A stretch of 5,416 bases of DNA from an uncultured Oscillibacter sp. (GTDB taxonomy: Bacteria > Bacillota > Clostridia > Oscillospirales > Oscillospiraceae). This document shows positions 1-5,226 of the stretch, piece by piece. The notes beneath the pieces are model-generated. The model did no database searches, had not been told where the DNA came from, and saw nothing but the letters and a program-made list of their open reading frames with translations. Position 1 is the stretch's first letter; each line of letters opens with the position of its first letter. The stretch lies in NCBI GenBank assembly GCA_948435975.1, contig CAOJHG010000178.1:1-5416 (forward strand). Reading direction: 5' to 3'. The position numbers and the translations under genes are program-made.

Positions 1-284
1 TTACGCTGAATATTTGGGAGAACGTCCGGCGGGGCGAACGGCTGTATATTTCCCCTTACAAGGAGAACGCGGACATTATGTTTGACTCCTCCCTTCCCCT
101 CAGCGTCAGCGCGTTGAAGCCCTTTGTGGTGCCCCTGCTGGAAGAGCTTCCCGGCGGGCAGTATAAGGTTGTAGAGGATATGCTCCGGGGGCTGGAGCAG
201 ATTGAGGCCCTGGATGAGAAGTATATTCCGGCCAAGTCCCTCTCCCGGGAATTCATCGGCGGAAGCCCCTATGACAACCACTGA
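1..284 (+). CDS. Nucleoside kinase of the uridine kinase family, C-terminal fragment
   Basis: Only the last 93 codons lie in the window. The first complete codon is at 3 and the frame is open to the left edge, so the start, Walker A motif and catalytic centre are outside. The visible part carries the conserved tail of clostridial uridine-kinase-like proteins: an N-I-W-E-x-V-R-R-G-E stretch, then P-Y-K-E-N-A-D-I-M-F-D-S, then the ending S-R-E-F-I-G-G-S before the stop. In this family the tail follows a P-loop phosphoribulokinase/uridine kinase domain that transfers phosphate from ATP to a nucleoside in cytosolic salvage, and many clostridial members also have an N-terminal TGS domain. Neither can be checked here. 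A purine nucleoside phosphorylase lies 500 bases downstream, which fits a nucleoside-salvage neighbourhood. Substrate cannot be told from the fragment. An ATG at 78 is internal and is not the real start. Confidence 0.85.
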   Translation, partial: TLNIWENVRRGERLYISPYKENADIMFDSSLPLSVSALKPFVVPLLEELPGGQYKVVEDMLRGLEQIEALDEKYIPAKSLSREFIGGSPYDNH

Positions 285-383
285 GGCCGGACGCTGCCGT
301 TTTCACACAGGACGATAGACCGGCGGCTGCAATGCGGCGCAGGTCTGCGGAGACTTTCATGGAGACAGGAGGTTTTCCCAATA
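285..383 (+). other. Intergenic spacer, no terminator seen
   Basis: This GC-rich 99-base spacer separates the kinase from the zinc-ribbon gene. No hairpin followed by a T-run and no clear sigma-A promoter hexamers are visible. The only clear element is the ribosome binding site AGGAGG at 367-372, 11 bases before the ATG at 384. Read-through from the kinase into the next two genes is therefore possible, though not shown. Confidence 0.5.
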
Positions 384-782
384 ATGACAACACAGGATAA
401 GATTTATGAGCTTTTGAGCGTAATCCAGCGCACGGCGGTCCAGGGGGGCGATGTGGCCCTGGGAGCGGCGTACTTGACCGGCCAGAAGGCGGAGGAGCTT
501 CTCGACACGGCGAAACTGCTCTTCCGCGCCAACAGTCTGGAGCGCGACATCGACCAGCGGATGCGGGCCATGGGCGAGCTGCTGTACGCCACCCACACAG
601 GCAGCCCTACGGCGTCCGAAGTCCTTCATGACCGGCTCCAGGAGATTGACGGGCTGAAAGCGGAGTTGGAGGCACTGAACGTGCAGTTAGGCCGTGAGAA
701 GCCCGCGCCAAAGTGTTCTGCGTGCGGCGGCGCGGTGCAGGATGGGGATAAATTCTGCCGGTCCTGCGGAGAGGAGCTGTAA
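384..782 (+). CDS. Small zinc-ribbon protein with helical N-terminal region, function unknown
   Basis: This 132-residue soluble protein has no signal peptide or membrane segment. Residues 1-70 look all-helical. Residues about 78-103 are rich in Leu, Glu and Lys/Arg with heptad-like spacing and could form a short coiled coil. The C-terminus is a compact zinc ribbon with C111-x2-C114 and C125-x2-C128, ending in C-G-E-E-L. Such ribbons bind one zinc and commonly mediate protein or nucleic-acid contacts; no catalytic motif is visible. The ATG at 384 is supported by AGGAGG at 367-372. The stop overlaps the phosphorylase start as TAATG (780-784), so the two proteins are probably translationally coupled and made in linked amounts. 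I do not recognise a specific named family. A structural or adaptor role linked to the phosphorylase or to salvage is only a guess from position. Confidence 0.85.
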   Translation: MTTQDKIYELLSVIQRTAVQGGDVALGAAYLTGQKAEELLDTAKLLFRANSLERDIDQRMRAMGELLYATHTGSPTASEVLHDRLQEIDGLKAELEALNVQLGREKPAPKCSACGGAVQDGDKFCRSCGEEL

Positions 783-1609
783 TGGAGTTTTATTCTTATA
801 CGCAGTACCAGGAGAGCGCCCAGGCCCTGGAAGCGCGGCTGGGGGAGTTCCGGCCCAAGGTGCTGCTGATTCTGGGCTCTGGCCTGGGCGGGCTGGCAGA
901 CGCGGTGGAAAAGCCCATGATTGTGCCTTATGGAGAGGTGCCCCATATGAGGCAGTCCACGGTTTCGGACCATAAGGGGCAGTTTGTGTTTGGCCGTCTG
1001 GCTGGACAGGATGTTGCAGTGATGCAGGGGCGGCTTCACACCTATGAGGGCTGGACGGCTGCGGATGCGGCGTATCCGGTCCGCGTAATGCGGCTCCTGG
1101 GGGCTGAGGTGCTGCTTGTGACGAATGCGGCTGGAGCGGTGAACCGGGACTATTCTCCAGGGGATGTGATGCTGATTACCGATCATATCAAGCTGTTTGG
1201 GGACAGTCCGCTGCGGGGACCGAATTTGGAAGTCTTCGGCCCCAGGTTCCCGGATATGAGCCATGTCTATACGCCTCGTCTGCAAGCGCTGGCGCGGGAG
1301 GCCGCAGAGCGTCAAAGAATCGTTCTGCGGGAGGGTGTGTATATGTTCTTCCCTGGGCCGCAGTATGAGACGCCGGCAGAGGTACGTTTTGCGCGTCTGG
1401 CGGGCGCGGACGCAGTGGGGATGTCCACGGTGCCGGAAGCGGTTGCGGCGGCACACTGCGGGATGGAGGTTTTGGGCTTCACGCTCTGCACGAATATGGC
1501 GGCGGGTGTGCTGGACCAGCCTCTTTCCGGGGAAGAGGTTGTCGCGGCGGCTGAGGCGGCGGGACCAAGATTTTCCGCGCTTGTACAGGCGTGCCTGGCG
1601 GGGCTTTGA
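782..1609 (+). CDS. punA: Purine nucleoside phosphorylase, trimeric inosine/guanosine type
   Basis: The 275-residue length is typical of trimeric PNP (PNP/MTAP family). The family reaction is cytosolic phosphorolysis of (deoxy)inosine and (deoxy)guanosine to the free base and (deoxy)ribose 1-phosphate. Visible motifs in order: phosphate-loop L-G-S-G-L-G-G at 31-37; H64; M-Q-G-R-L-H-T-Y-E-G at 81-90 with R84 and H86; T-N-A-A-G at 114-118; G-P-Q-Y-E-T-P-A-E at 192-200 with base-contacting Y195 and E196; G-M-S-T-V-P-E at 213-219 with M214 and S215; and T-N-M-A-A-G at 237-242. N238 is in the place of the human Asn243 that favours 6-oxopurines, so an inosine/guanosine enzyme is more likely than an MTA phosphorylase. 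All key residues are present. The start is fixed by the TAATG overlap with the zinc-ribbon gene. With the kinase upstream, the region looks like nucleoside salvage. Cellular substrate preference is inferred from family. Confidence 0.95.
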   Translation: MEFYSYTQYQESAQALEARLGEFRPKVLLILGSGLGGLADAVEKPMIVPYGEVPHMRQSTVSDHKGQFVFGRLAGQDVAVMQGRLHTYEGWTAADAAYPVRVMRLLGAEVLLVTNAAGAVNRDYSPGDVMLITDHIKLFGDSPLRGPNLEVFGPRFPDMSHVYTPRLQALAREAAERQRIVLREGVYMFFPGPQYETPAEVRFARLAGADAVGMSTVPEAVAAAHCGMEVLGFTLCTNMAAGVLDQPLSGEEVVAAAEAAGPRFSALVQACLAGL

Positions 1610-1612
1610 TTT

Positions 1613-1636
1613 GCGCCGCTTTGTTCATAGCGGTGT
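1613..1636 (+). repeat. Hairpin-forming inverted repeat just after the phosphorylase gene
   Basis: The perfect arms CCGCT (1616-1620) and AGCGG (1629-1633) extend outward to an 8-pair stem with two G-U pairs and an 8-base loop. It starts 4 bases after the phosphorylase stop. A second palindrome, CGGTGTTCACCG (1631-1642), overlaps its right arm, so the two are mutually exclusive. Neither is followed by a T-run. This may protect the mRNA 3' end or be a weak or factor-dependent stop, but it does not qualify as an intrinsic terminator. Confidence 0.35.
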
Positions 1637-1659
1637 TCACCGGTCCTGCGGCGGGTGAT

Positions 1660-1687
1660 TCATAAAACAAGCGGTCAAACATAGAAT
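1660..1687 (+). promoter_or_regulatory. Candidate sigma-E (mother-cell) promoter for the flippase gene
   Basis: The -10-like element CATAGAAT (1680-1687) matches 7 of 8 positions of the sigma-E consensus CATACAmT known from B. subtilis. TCATAAA (1660-1666) matches 5 of 7 positions of the -35 consensus kmATATT. The 13-base gap is within the usual 13-14. Transcription would start near 1694, giving a leader of about 54 bases that contains the ribosome binding site GAGGT at 1734-1738. The downstream gene is a SpoVB-type flippase; spoVB of B. subtilis is a sigma-E gene, which makes the match more believable. It is a prediction from consensus only. Confidence 0.5.
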
Positions 1688-1747
1688 GTGCCCAAAGGTG
1701 CAAAAGCCTTTCAGAATTTTAGAAGGGGAATTCGAGGTATTCTTTGA

Positions 1748-3376
1748 ATGTCTAGTCAGAAAAAGCAATCCTTTATTGGCGGCGCCGCTGTTCTGGCCTC
1801 TGCCGTCGTCATTGTCAAGCTCATCGGCGCAGTTTACAAGATTCCGCTTAACAATATCCTGGGGAGCGTCGGAAAAACCTACTTTGAAACTGCCTACCTG
1901 ATTTACAATTTTCTGAACATTTTCGCCACGGCGGGCCTTCCCCTGGCAATCTCCAAGCTCACCAGCCAGGCCCATGCCCAAGGTCTCGAAAACCAGAAAC
2001 GGAAAATTTTCCGCACAGCCATTTGGCTCTTTTTTGCTCTGGGTCTGGCAGGCTCCACCCTGATGTTTTTCGGCGCGGACCAACTGGCCGCCTTTGAGGA
2101 AAACCCTATGGCGGCCCAGGCAATCCGCGCCCTGGCGCCGGCGGTCTTCTGCGTGTGCCTGCTGGCCTGTATGCGGGGCTATACCCAGGGGCAGGGTAAT
2201 ATGACCCCCACCGCCGTCAGCCAGGTCCTGGAGGCCCTCTGCAAAGTCGGCATCGGCCTGCCCTTGGCCTGGTATATCCTTGGCCTGGCCCGGGAGGCCG
2301 CAGAGGACAACATGGCGAACGTTGCCGCAGGAGCCATTTTCGGCGTCACCGCAGGTACCATCCTCTCCGTGTGCTTCCTGGTCTTTTACATGCTTTCCCA
2401 TCGGAACCGGAACCGGTCCGCTGACGTTCCCTCAGACAGCGGAGATATCATCCGGCAGGTCCTCGCAATCGGCATTCCCATCACGCTTGGAAACTCCGCC
2501 TTGGGCATCATCAATCTGATTGACACCAAAATTGTTATGGGCCGTCTCCAAAGCGCCCTTCTCCTTTCTGAGAGCGAAGCCGCCCTGCTGAACGGACAGT
2601 ACCGCATGGCGATGGATATGCCCAATATGGTGGCCTCCTTTGTCTATCCCGTCACCATGAGCCTCATTCCCTTTGCCGCCGCGGCCATCACGCAGCGGGA
2701 CAATGCCAAGGCCGACCGTATCATCTCCTCTGCCTTCCGCCTGATTGCGGTGCTGGCAATTCCGGCGGGCGTGGGGCTGTCCGTCCTGTCTACGCCCATT
2801 ATGCGCCTCATGCTTCCCCAGCGGCAGGAGGACGCTGTGGCGGCGGGGCCCCACCTCCAGATCCTGGGCATGGCCCTTATCTTCATCTGCCTGATGATCC
2901 TCACGAACGCGATCCTGCAAACCTACGGAAAAGAGCGCCTCCCTATTTTCACCGTAATCGCTGGCGGCCTGACAAAGATTGTCATGAATTTCATCCTGGT
3001 GGGCAATCCAGAAATCAACATTAACGGCGCACCCATTTCTACGCTGTGCTGCTATCTTGTTGTAGTGGGACTGAACCTCCTGTTTGTCTGGAAATACTCG
3101 GCGGAAAAGCCCCGTTACCTCCAGCTCTTTTTCAAGCCGGCAGTGGCCTCCGTCCTGATGGGCGGCGCAGCCTGGGCGGTGTACGGCTTTACGAACCGGG
3201 TCCTTTCAGCGGGCCATTCCGCCTACATGGCCAACGCTGCCGCGGTCATGGCGGGCATCCTGGCGGGCGTGGCGGTATATGGAATTCTGGTGATTGCAAT
3301 GCGGATTCTTCGGGCTGAGGATGTCCGGTCGATTCCGCATGGCGAAAAACTGGTCAGACTTCTGCACTTAAAATAA
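1748..3376 (+). CDS. SpoVB/YabM-type MOP-superfamily lipid flippase
   Basis: This 542-residue, strongly hydrophobic protein has about 14 likely membrane segments, the length and topology of the polysaccharide-transporter branch of the MOP (MATE-like) superfamily, which includes MurJ/YtgP, SpoVB, YkvU and YabM. Family signatures seen: the N-terminal segment with K-I-P-L-N at 31-35 and G-L-P-L-A-I-S-K at 63-70; R-G-Y-T-Q-G-Q-G-N-M-T-P-T-A-V-S-Q at 143-159; N-I-N-G-A-P-I-S-T at 424-432; and the tail E-D-V-R-S-I-P-x-G-E-K-L at 524-534. Relatives move undecaprenyl-linked precursors such as lipid II across the cytoplasmic membrane, and SpoVB acts in spore cortex synthesis. The position before mazG and yabP/yabQ matches yabM of B. 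subtilis. I infer a sporulation flippase, but cannot separate SpoVB from YabM or a general MurJ by eye, so no symbol is given. The start has GAGGT at 1734-1738, 9 bases upstream. A sigma-E-like promoter lies ahead. Confidence 0.88.
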   Translation: MSSQKKQSFIGGAAVLASAVVIVKLIGAVYKIPLNNILGSVGKTYFETAYLIYNFLNIFATAGLPLAISKLTSQAHAQGLENQKRKIFRTAIWLFFALGLAGSTLMFFGADQLAAFEENPMAAQAIRALAPAVFCVCLLACMRGYTQGQGNMTPTAVSQVLEALCKVGIGLPLAWYILGLAREAAEDNMANVAAGAIFGVTAGTILSVCFLVFYMLSHRNRNRSADVPSDSGDIIRQVLAIGIPITLGNSALGIINLIDTKIVMGRLQSALLLSESEAALLNGQYRMAMDMPNMVASFVYPVTMSLIPFAAAAITQRDNAKADRIISSAFRLIAVLAIPAGVGLSVLSTPIMRLMLPQRQEDAVAAGPHLQILGMALIFICLMILTNAILQTYGKERLPIFTVIAGGLTKIVMNFILVGNPEININGAPISTLCCYLVVVGLNLLFVWKYSAEKPRYLQLFFKPAVASVLMGGAAWAVYGFTNRVLSAGHSAYMANAAAVMAGILAGVAVYGILVIAMRILRAEDVRSIPHGEKLVRLLHLK

Positions 3377-3443
3377 AAAAATCAAGGAAAATTTTGTTTT
3401 TTTCGAATTTTGTATTGAAATTTCTTGCAAAGGCGGATAATAT
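3377..3443 (+). other. AT-rich intergenic island between flippase and mazG
   Basis: This 67-base spacer is far richer in A and T than the GC-rich genes around it. It contains an A7 run (3375-3381, overlapping the flippase stop), a T7 run (3397-3403), the palindrome AAAATTTT (3388-3395) and a direct repeat AATTTTGT (3390-3397 and 3406-3413). The A and T runs are complementary across the centre, but the intervening stem is AT-rich and imperfect, so I do not call a terminator. Such islands usually mark promoters with curved or UP-element-like DNA. The ribosome binding site for mazG, AAAGGCGG, is at 3429-3436. Confidence 0.55.
3385..3410 (+). promoter_or_regulatory. Possible sigma-H-like promoter for mazG
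   Basis: AGGAAAA (3385-3391) and GAATTT (3405-3410) match the cores of the Bacillus sigma-H -35 (AGGAwWW) and -10 (GAATww) elements. The distance from AGGA to GAAT is 20 bases, about one shorter than typical, and the purines expected just outside each core are absent. Initiation near 3416 would give a short leader that still includes the ribosome binding site at 3429-3436. In such AT-rich DNA a chance match is quite possible. Confidence 0.25.
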
Positions 3444-4262
3444 ATGGTAGATTTTCAAAGTAAGTCCCGCTACCAGTGGGAGGATTTCCTGAAAATCATG
3501 GAGCTTCTGCGCGCTCCCGGGGGCTGTCCCTGGGATGCGGAGCAGACCCATGGTTCCATCCGGCGGAATTTCCTGGAGGAGACCTACGAGGCTTTGGACG
3601 CGCTGGACCAGGACGACCCTGCCGCCATGTGCGAGGAGCTGGGGGATGTGCTGATGCAGGTGGCCTTCCACGCGCAGATCGAGAAGGAGCGGGGCCGTTT
3701 CACCATGGAAGATGTGGTGAATGGCGTGGCCCAAAAGCTGGTGTACCGGCATCCACATGTTTTTGGAGACGTCCAGGTGAACGGAAGCCAGCAGGTGCTT
3801 GCGAACTGGGATGTGCTGAAACGGAAGGAAAAAGGACAAGCTACTACAGCCGACGCCATCGAAGCCGTGCCCCACACGCTGCCCTCTCTCTGGCGGGCAG
3901 AGAAGACGGTGAGCAAGGCGGCGAAGTCCGGATTCCGGTGGGACAATCCCCTCAGCGCCTTGGAGAAGCTGGAAGAAGAGGTCCGGGAGCTGCGGGAGGC
4001 CCTGGAAGCTGGAGGCGGCGTTGATATTCCCCACGGCGTGCGGGAGGAGCTGGGCGACCTGCTGTTTATGGCCGCCGCCATCGGGCAGATGACCGGCGTT
4101 GACCCGGAAGACGCGCTCCATGGGGCCTGCGACAAGTTCTGCACACGTTTCCGCCGTGTGGAAGACAAAGCGGCCGCAGAGGACAAGCCCCTGAGCGAAT
4201 GCACCGAGGCCGAACTGGTGGCACTTTGGAACGCCGCCAAAAAAGAACAAACCCCGTCTTAA
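3444..4262 (+). CDS. mazG: MazG nucleoside triphosphate pyrophosphohydrolase, stand-alone two-domain form
   Basis: This 272-residue cytosolic enzyme has two tandem MazG domains. Family members hydrolyse (d)NTPs, including damaged or noncanonical ones, to the monophosphate and pyrophosphate. Domain 1 starts with L-L-R-x-P-G-G-C-P-W-D at 21-31, followed by the metal-binding E45-E46-x-x-E49 and E64-E65-L-G-D68, then K-L-V-Y-R-H-P-H-V-F at 98-107. Domain 2 repeats the helix pattern with acidic residues around 174-182 and E201-E202-L-G-D205. The ATG at 3444 is preceded by AAAGGCGG (3429-3436, 7-base spacing), and the M-V-D-F opening is usual in clostridial homologues. B. subtilis YabN, at the equivalent locus, carries an extra N-terminal tetrapyrrole-methylase domain; here it is absent and the upstream spacer is non-coding, so this resembles the E. 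coli form. The gene probably starts the mazG-hup-rqcP run. Confidence 0.95.
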   Translation: MVDFQSKSRYQWEDFLKIMELLRAPGGCPWDAEQTHGSIRRNFLEETYEALDALDQDDPAAMCEELGDVLMQVAFHAQIEKERGRFTMEDVVNGVAQKLVYRHPHVFGDVQVNGSQQVLANWDVLKRKEKGQATTADAIEAVPHTLPSLWRAEKTVSKAAKSGFRWDNPLSALEKLEEEVRELREALEAGGGVDIPHGVREELGDLLFMAAAIGQMTGVDPEDALHGACDKFCTRFRRVEDKAAAEDKPLSECTEAELVALWNAAKKEQTPS

Positions 4263-4278
4263 CGCGCATGACCGCGTT
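4261..4278 (+). repeat. Perfect 6-bp inverted repeat over the mazG stop codon
   Basis: The arms AACGCG (4261-4266) and CGCGTT (4273-4278) flank a 6-base loop, and the left arm includes the last two bases of the mazG TAA. An A-rich rather than T-rich stretch follows, so it is not an intrinsic terminator for + strand transcripts. It could shape the mazG-hup mRNA, for example as a processing or stability element, or be incidental. Confidence 0.3.
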
Positions 4279-4336
4279 TAGAGATAAGGAACCCAAGAAA
4301 CAAAAATCACAAACAAATCTATGGAGGACACCACTC

Positions 4337-4612
4337 ATGAACAAAGCAGATCTCATTAACGTCGTTTCCGCATCCGCTGAGGTTTCCAAGAAGGACGCAG
4401 AGGCCGTCATCACCGCTACCCTGGACGCCATCACCGACGCTTTGAAGGAGGGCGAAAAGGTCCAGTTGGTGGGCTTCGGCTCCTTTGAGGTGAAAAAGCG
4501 CGCCGCCCGCATTGGCCGTAACCCCAAGACGAAGGAGCCTATCGACATCCCCGCTTCCACCGTCCCTGTGTTCAAGGCCGGCAAGGTTCTCAAAGACGTG
4601 GTGTCCAAGTAA
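4337..4612 (+). CDS. hup: HU-family nucleoid DNA-binding protein
   Basis: The protein has 91 residues, exactly the size of bacterial HU. It starts with the classic M-N-K-A-D-L-I and carries the family core G-F-G-S-F at 46-50, then the basic beta-arm with R-A-A-R-I-G-R-N-P around 55-63. P63 is at the place of the proline that intercalates between base pairs. The C-terminal helix F-K-A-G-K-x-L-K follows at 79-86. HU dimers bind and bend DNA with little sequence preference, compact the nucleoid and assist replication and recombination. The start is set by GGAGG at 4323-4327, 9 bases before the ATG. Open frame further upstream overlaps mazG and does not look coding. The 74-base spacer after mazG has no convincing promoter hexamers, although HU is normally very abundant, so an own promoter is expected but not identified. 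The rqcP gene follows after 33 bases. Confidence 0.97.
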   Translation: MNKADLINVVSASAEVSKKDAEAVITATLDAITDALKEGEKVQLVGFGSFEVKKRAARIGRNPKTKEPIDIPASTVPVFKAGKVLKDVVSK

Positions 4613-4621
4613 TTTTACGCG

Positions 4622-4654
4622 CAGGCGAAGGGAGGCTTTTTCACTGTGCGCCTG
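4622..4654 (+). promoter_or_regulatory. rqcP translation-start region: strong RBS, GTG start, inside an inverted repeat
   Basis: AAGGGAGG (4628-4635) lies 10 bases before the GTG at 4646 and decides that start; no ATG serves the frame. The perfect arms CAGGCG (4622-4627) and CGCCTG (4649-4654) enclose the whole ribosome binding site and start codon in a 21-base loop. An alternative pairing, GCGCA (4619-4623) with TGCGC (4647-4651), would bury part of the start codon. Whether either forms or matters in vivo is unknown. Confidence 0.45.
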
Positions 4655-4882
4655 GATAAATACCTCAAGGTCTCCCGGCTGATTAAGCGCCGGACTGCCG
4701 CAAATACCGCCTGTGACAACGGACTGGTTTCCGTGAATGGAAGGCCCGCCCGTGCGTCCTATGAGGTGAAGGCAGGCGACCAGATTTCCATGCAGTTTGG
4801 CGCCCGCACCGTGATGGTAGAGGTCCTGGCGGTGCAGGAGACTGTACGCCAGGGCGATATCCTCTACCGGGAAATCCGGTAG
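4646..4882 (+). CDS. rqcP: RqcP (YabO), S4-domain ribosome quality-control protein
   Basis: This 78-residue protein is essentially one S4 RNA-binding domain. It opens R2-L-D-K-Y-L-K-V-S-R11-L-I-K-R15-R16-T, the signature of the YabO/Hsp15-like group, and continues with G-L-V-S-V-N-G at 26-32, V-K-A-G-D-Q-I at 41-47 and a short C-terminal strand. In B. subtilis, RqcP joins RqcH on obstructed 50S subunits and helps move the tRNA so that alanine tails are added to stalled nascent chains for degradation. The same role is inferred from sequence and from its conserved place before yabP. It starts with GTG at 4646, after AAGGGAGG at 4628-4635. It lies 33 bases after hup with no terminator, so hup and rqcP are probably cotranscribed. 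The size is slightly below that of B. subtilis YabO. The alternative, a generic Hsp15-like heat-shock S4 protein, is less likely given the locus. Confidence 0.9.
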   Translation: MRLDKYLKVSRLIKRRTAANTACDNGLVSVNGRPARASYEVKAGDQISMQFGARTVMVEVLAVQETVRQGDILYREIR

Positions 4883-4890
4883 CCGCAAAT

Positions 4891-4909
4891 GAATGGAATA
4901 ATTCCTTTC
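4891..4909 (+). repeat. Palindrome in the rqcP-yabP spacer
   Basis: GGAATAATTCC (4895-4905) is a perfect 11-base palindrome. It extends to 19 bases (4891-4909) with a single mismatched pair at 4894/4906. It overlaps the -35 part of the candidate yabP promoter. It is too AT-rich and lacks a T-run to be a terminator, so an operator for a dimeric regulator is the more natural reading, but no regulator is identified. Confidence 0.4.
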
Positions 4910-4924
4910 TCTCTGCCATATTCT
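4896..4924 (+). promoter_or_regulatory. Candidate sigma-E (mother-cell) promoter for yabP-yabQ
   Basis: GAATAAT (4896-4902) matches 6 of 7 positions of the sigma-E -35 consensus kmATATT. After a 14-base gap, CATATTCT (4917-4924) matches 6 of 8 positions of the -10 consensus CATACAmT. Transcription would begin near 4931, only about 16 bases before the yabP start, with the purine-rich ribosome binding site at 4932-4943 in the leader. B. subtilis yabP-yabQ is transcribed by sigma-E, which supports the call. It remains a consensus match. Confidence 0.45.
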
Positions 4925-4946
4925 GTGGACAGGGAGGGAGGAAGAC

Positions 4947-5225
4947 ATGAACGATTATACCATGCCCCAAACCACACACCGCCTGGAGCTGGAGGGCCGG
5001 GAACGGCTGACGGTCTCCGGCGTGGAAGACGTGGAGCGTTTTGACGAGACCGGTATCGTGATGTCCACAGCGGCCGGAACGCTGGTGATTACTGGAGAGG
5101 ATCTGCACATCGGCAAGCTCTCCTTGGACGGAGGGGAGCTCCACGTAGATGGACGGATTGACTCCCTGGCCTACGAGGACCAGCCCGCAGGCCGCGGCGG
5201 ACTGCTGAGCCGCATTTTCGGTTGA
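4947..5225 (+). CDS. yabP: Sporulation protein YabP
   Basis: The 92-residue protein belongs to the YabP/YqfC family, a small beta-rich fold found in endospore formers. Diagnostic features are H11-R-L-E-L at the start of the domain, V-S-G-V-E-D-V at 23-29, F-D-E-T-G-I-V at 32-38, T-x-x-G-T-L-V-I-T-G at 41-50, L-H-I-G-K-L at 53-58, then D-G-R-I-D-S-L-x-Y at 68-76 and a glycine-rich basic tail ending L-L-S-R-I-F-G. B. subtilis YabP is a mother-cell sporulation protein encoded with YabQ; its biochemical activity is not known. No signal peptide or membrane segment is visible. The ATG at 4947 follows a purine-rich GGGAGGGAGGAA (4932-4943) with GGAGG 5 bases upstream. One base separates its stop from yabQ, so the two are coupled. 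A sigma-E-like promoter lies in the 64-base spacer ahead, which would separate yabP-yabQ expression from the housekeeping hup-rqcP genes. Confidence 0.93.
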   Translation: MNDYTMPQTTHRLELEGRERLTVSGVEDVERFDETGIVMSTAAGTLVITGEDLHIGKLSLDGGELHVDGRIDSLAYEDQPAGRGGLLSRIFG

Positions 5226-5226
5226 C

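Noticed and set aside
626..1456. Long open frame on the - strand opposite the zinc-ribbon and phosphorylase genes (276 codons)
   Set aside because: The product is rich in His, Arg, Gln and Pro with no recognisable domain, and the opposite strand encodes a phosphorylase with all its motifs. It is a GC-rich shadow frame.
1637..2401. 254-codon open frame on the - strand over the flippase start
   Set aside because: Composition is dominated by Gly, Gln, Asp and His with no domain; the + strand gene is a clear membrane protein.
3375..3403. A7...T7 arrangement after the flippase as an intrinsic terminator
   Set aside because: The stem would be almost entirely A-T with a mismatched centre, and there is no GC-rich stem directly before the T-run.
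3415..3441. Possible sigma-A promoter TTGAAA, 15 bases, GATAAT before mazG
   Set aside because: The spacing is short, the -10 overlaps the ribosome binding site, and transcription would begin downstream of the well-supported ATG at 3444.
3354..4250. 298-codon open frame on the - strand opposite mazG
   Set aside because: It mirrors mazG, has no family motifs and no clear ribosome binding site, and its sequence is explained by codon bias of the real gene.
4199..4336. N-terminal extension of the HU frame upstream of 4337
   Set aside because: It would overlap mazG out of frame, the residues do not resemble HU, and the ATG at 4337 has a good ribosome binding site and gives the standard 91-residue HU.
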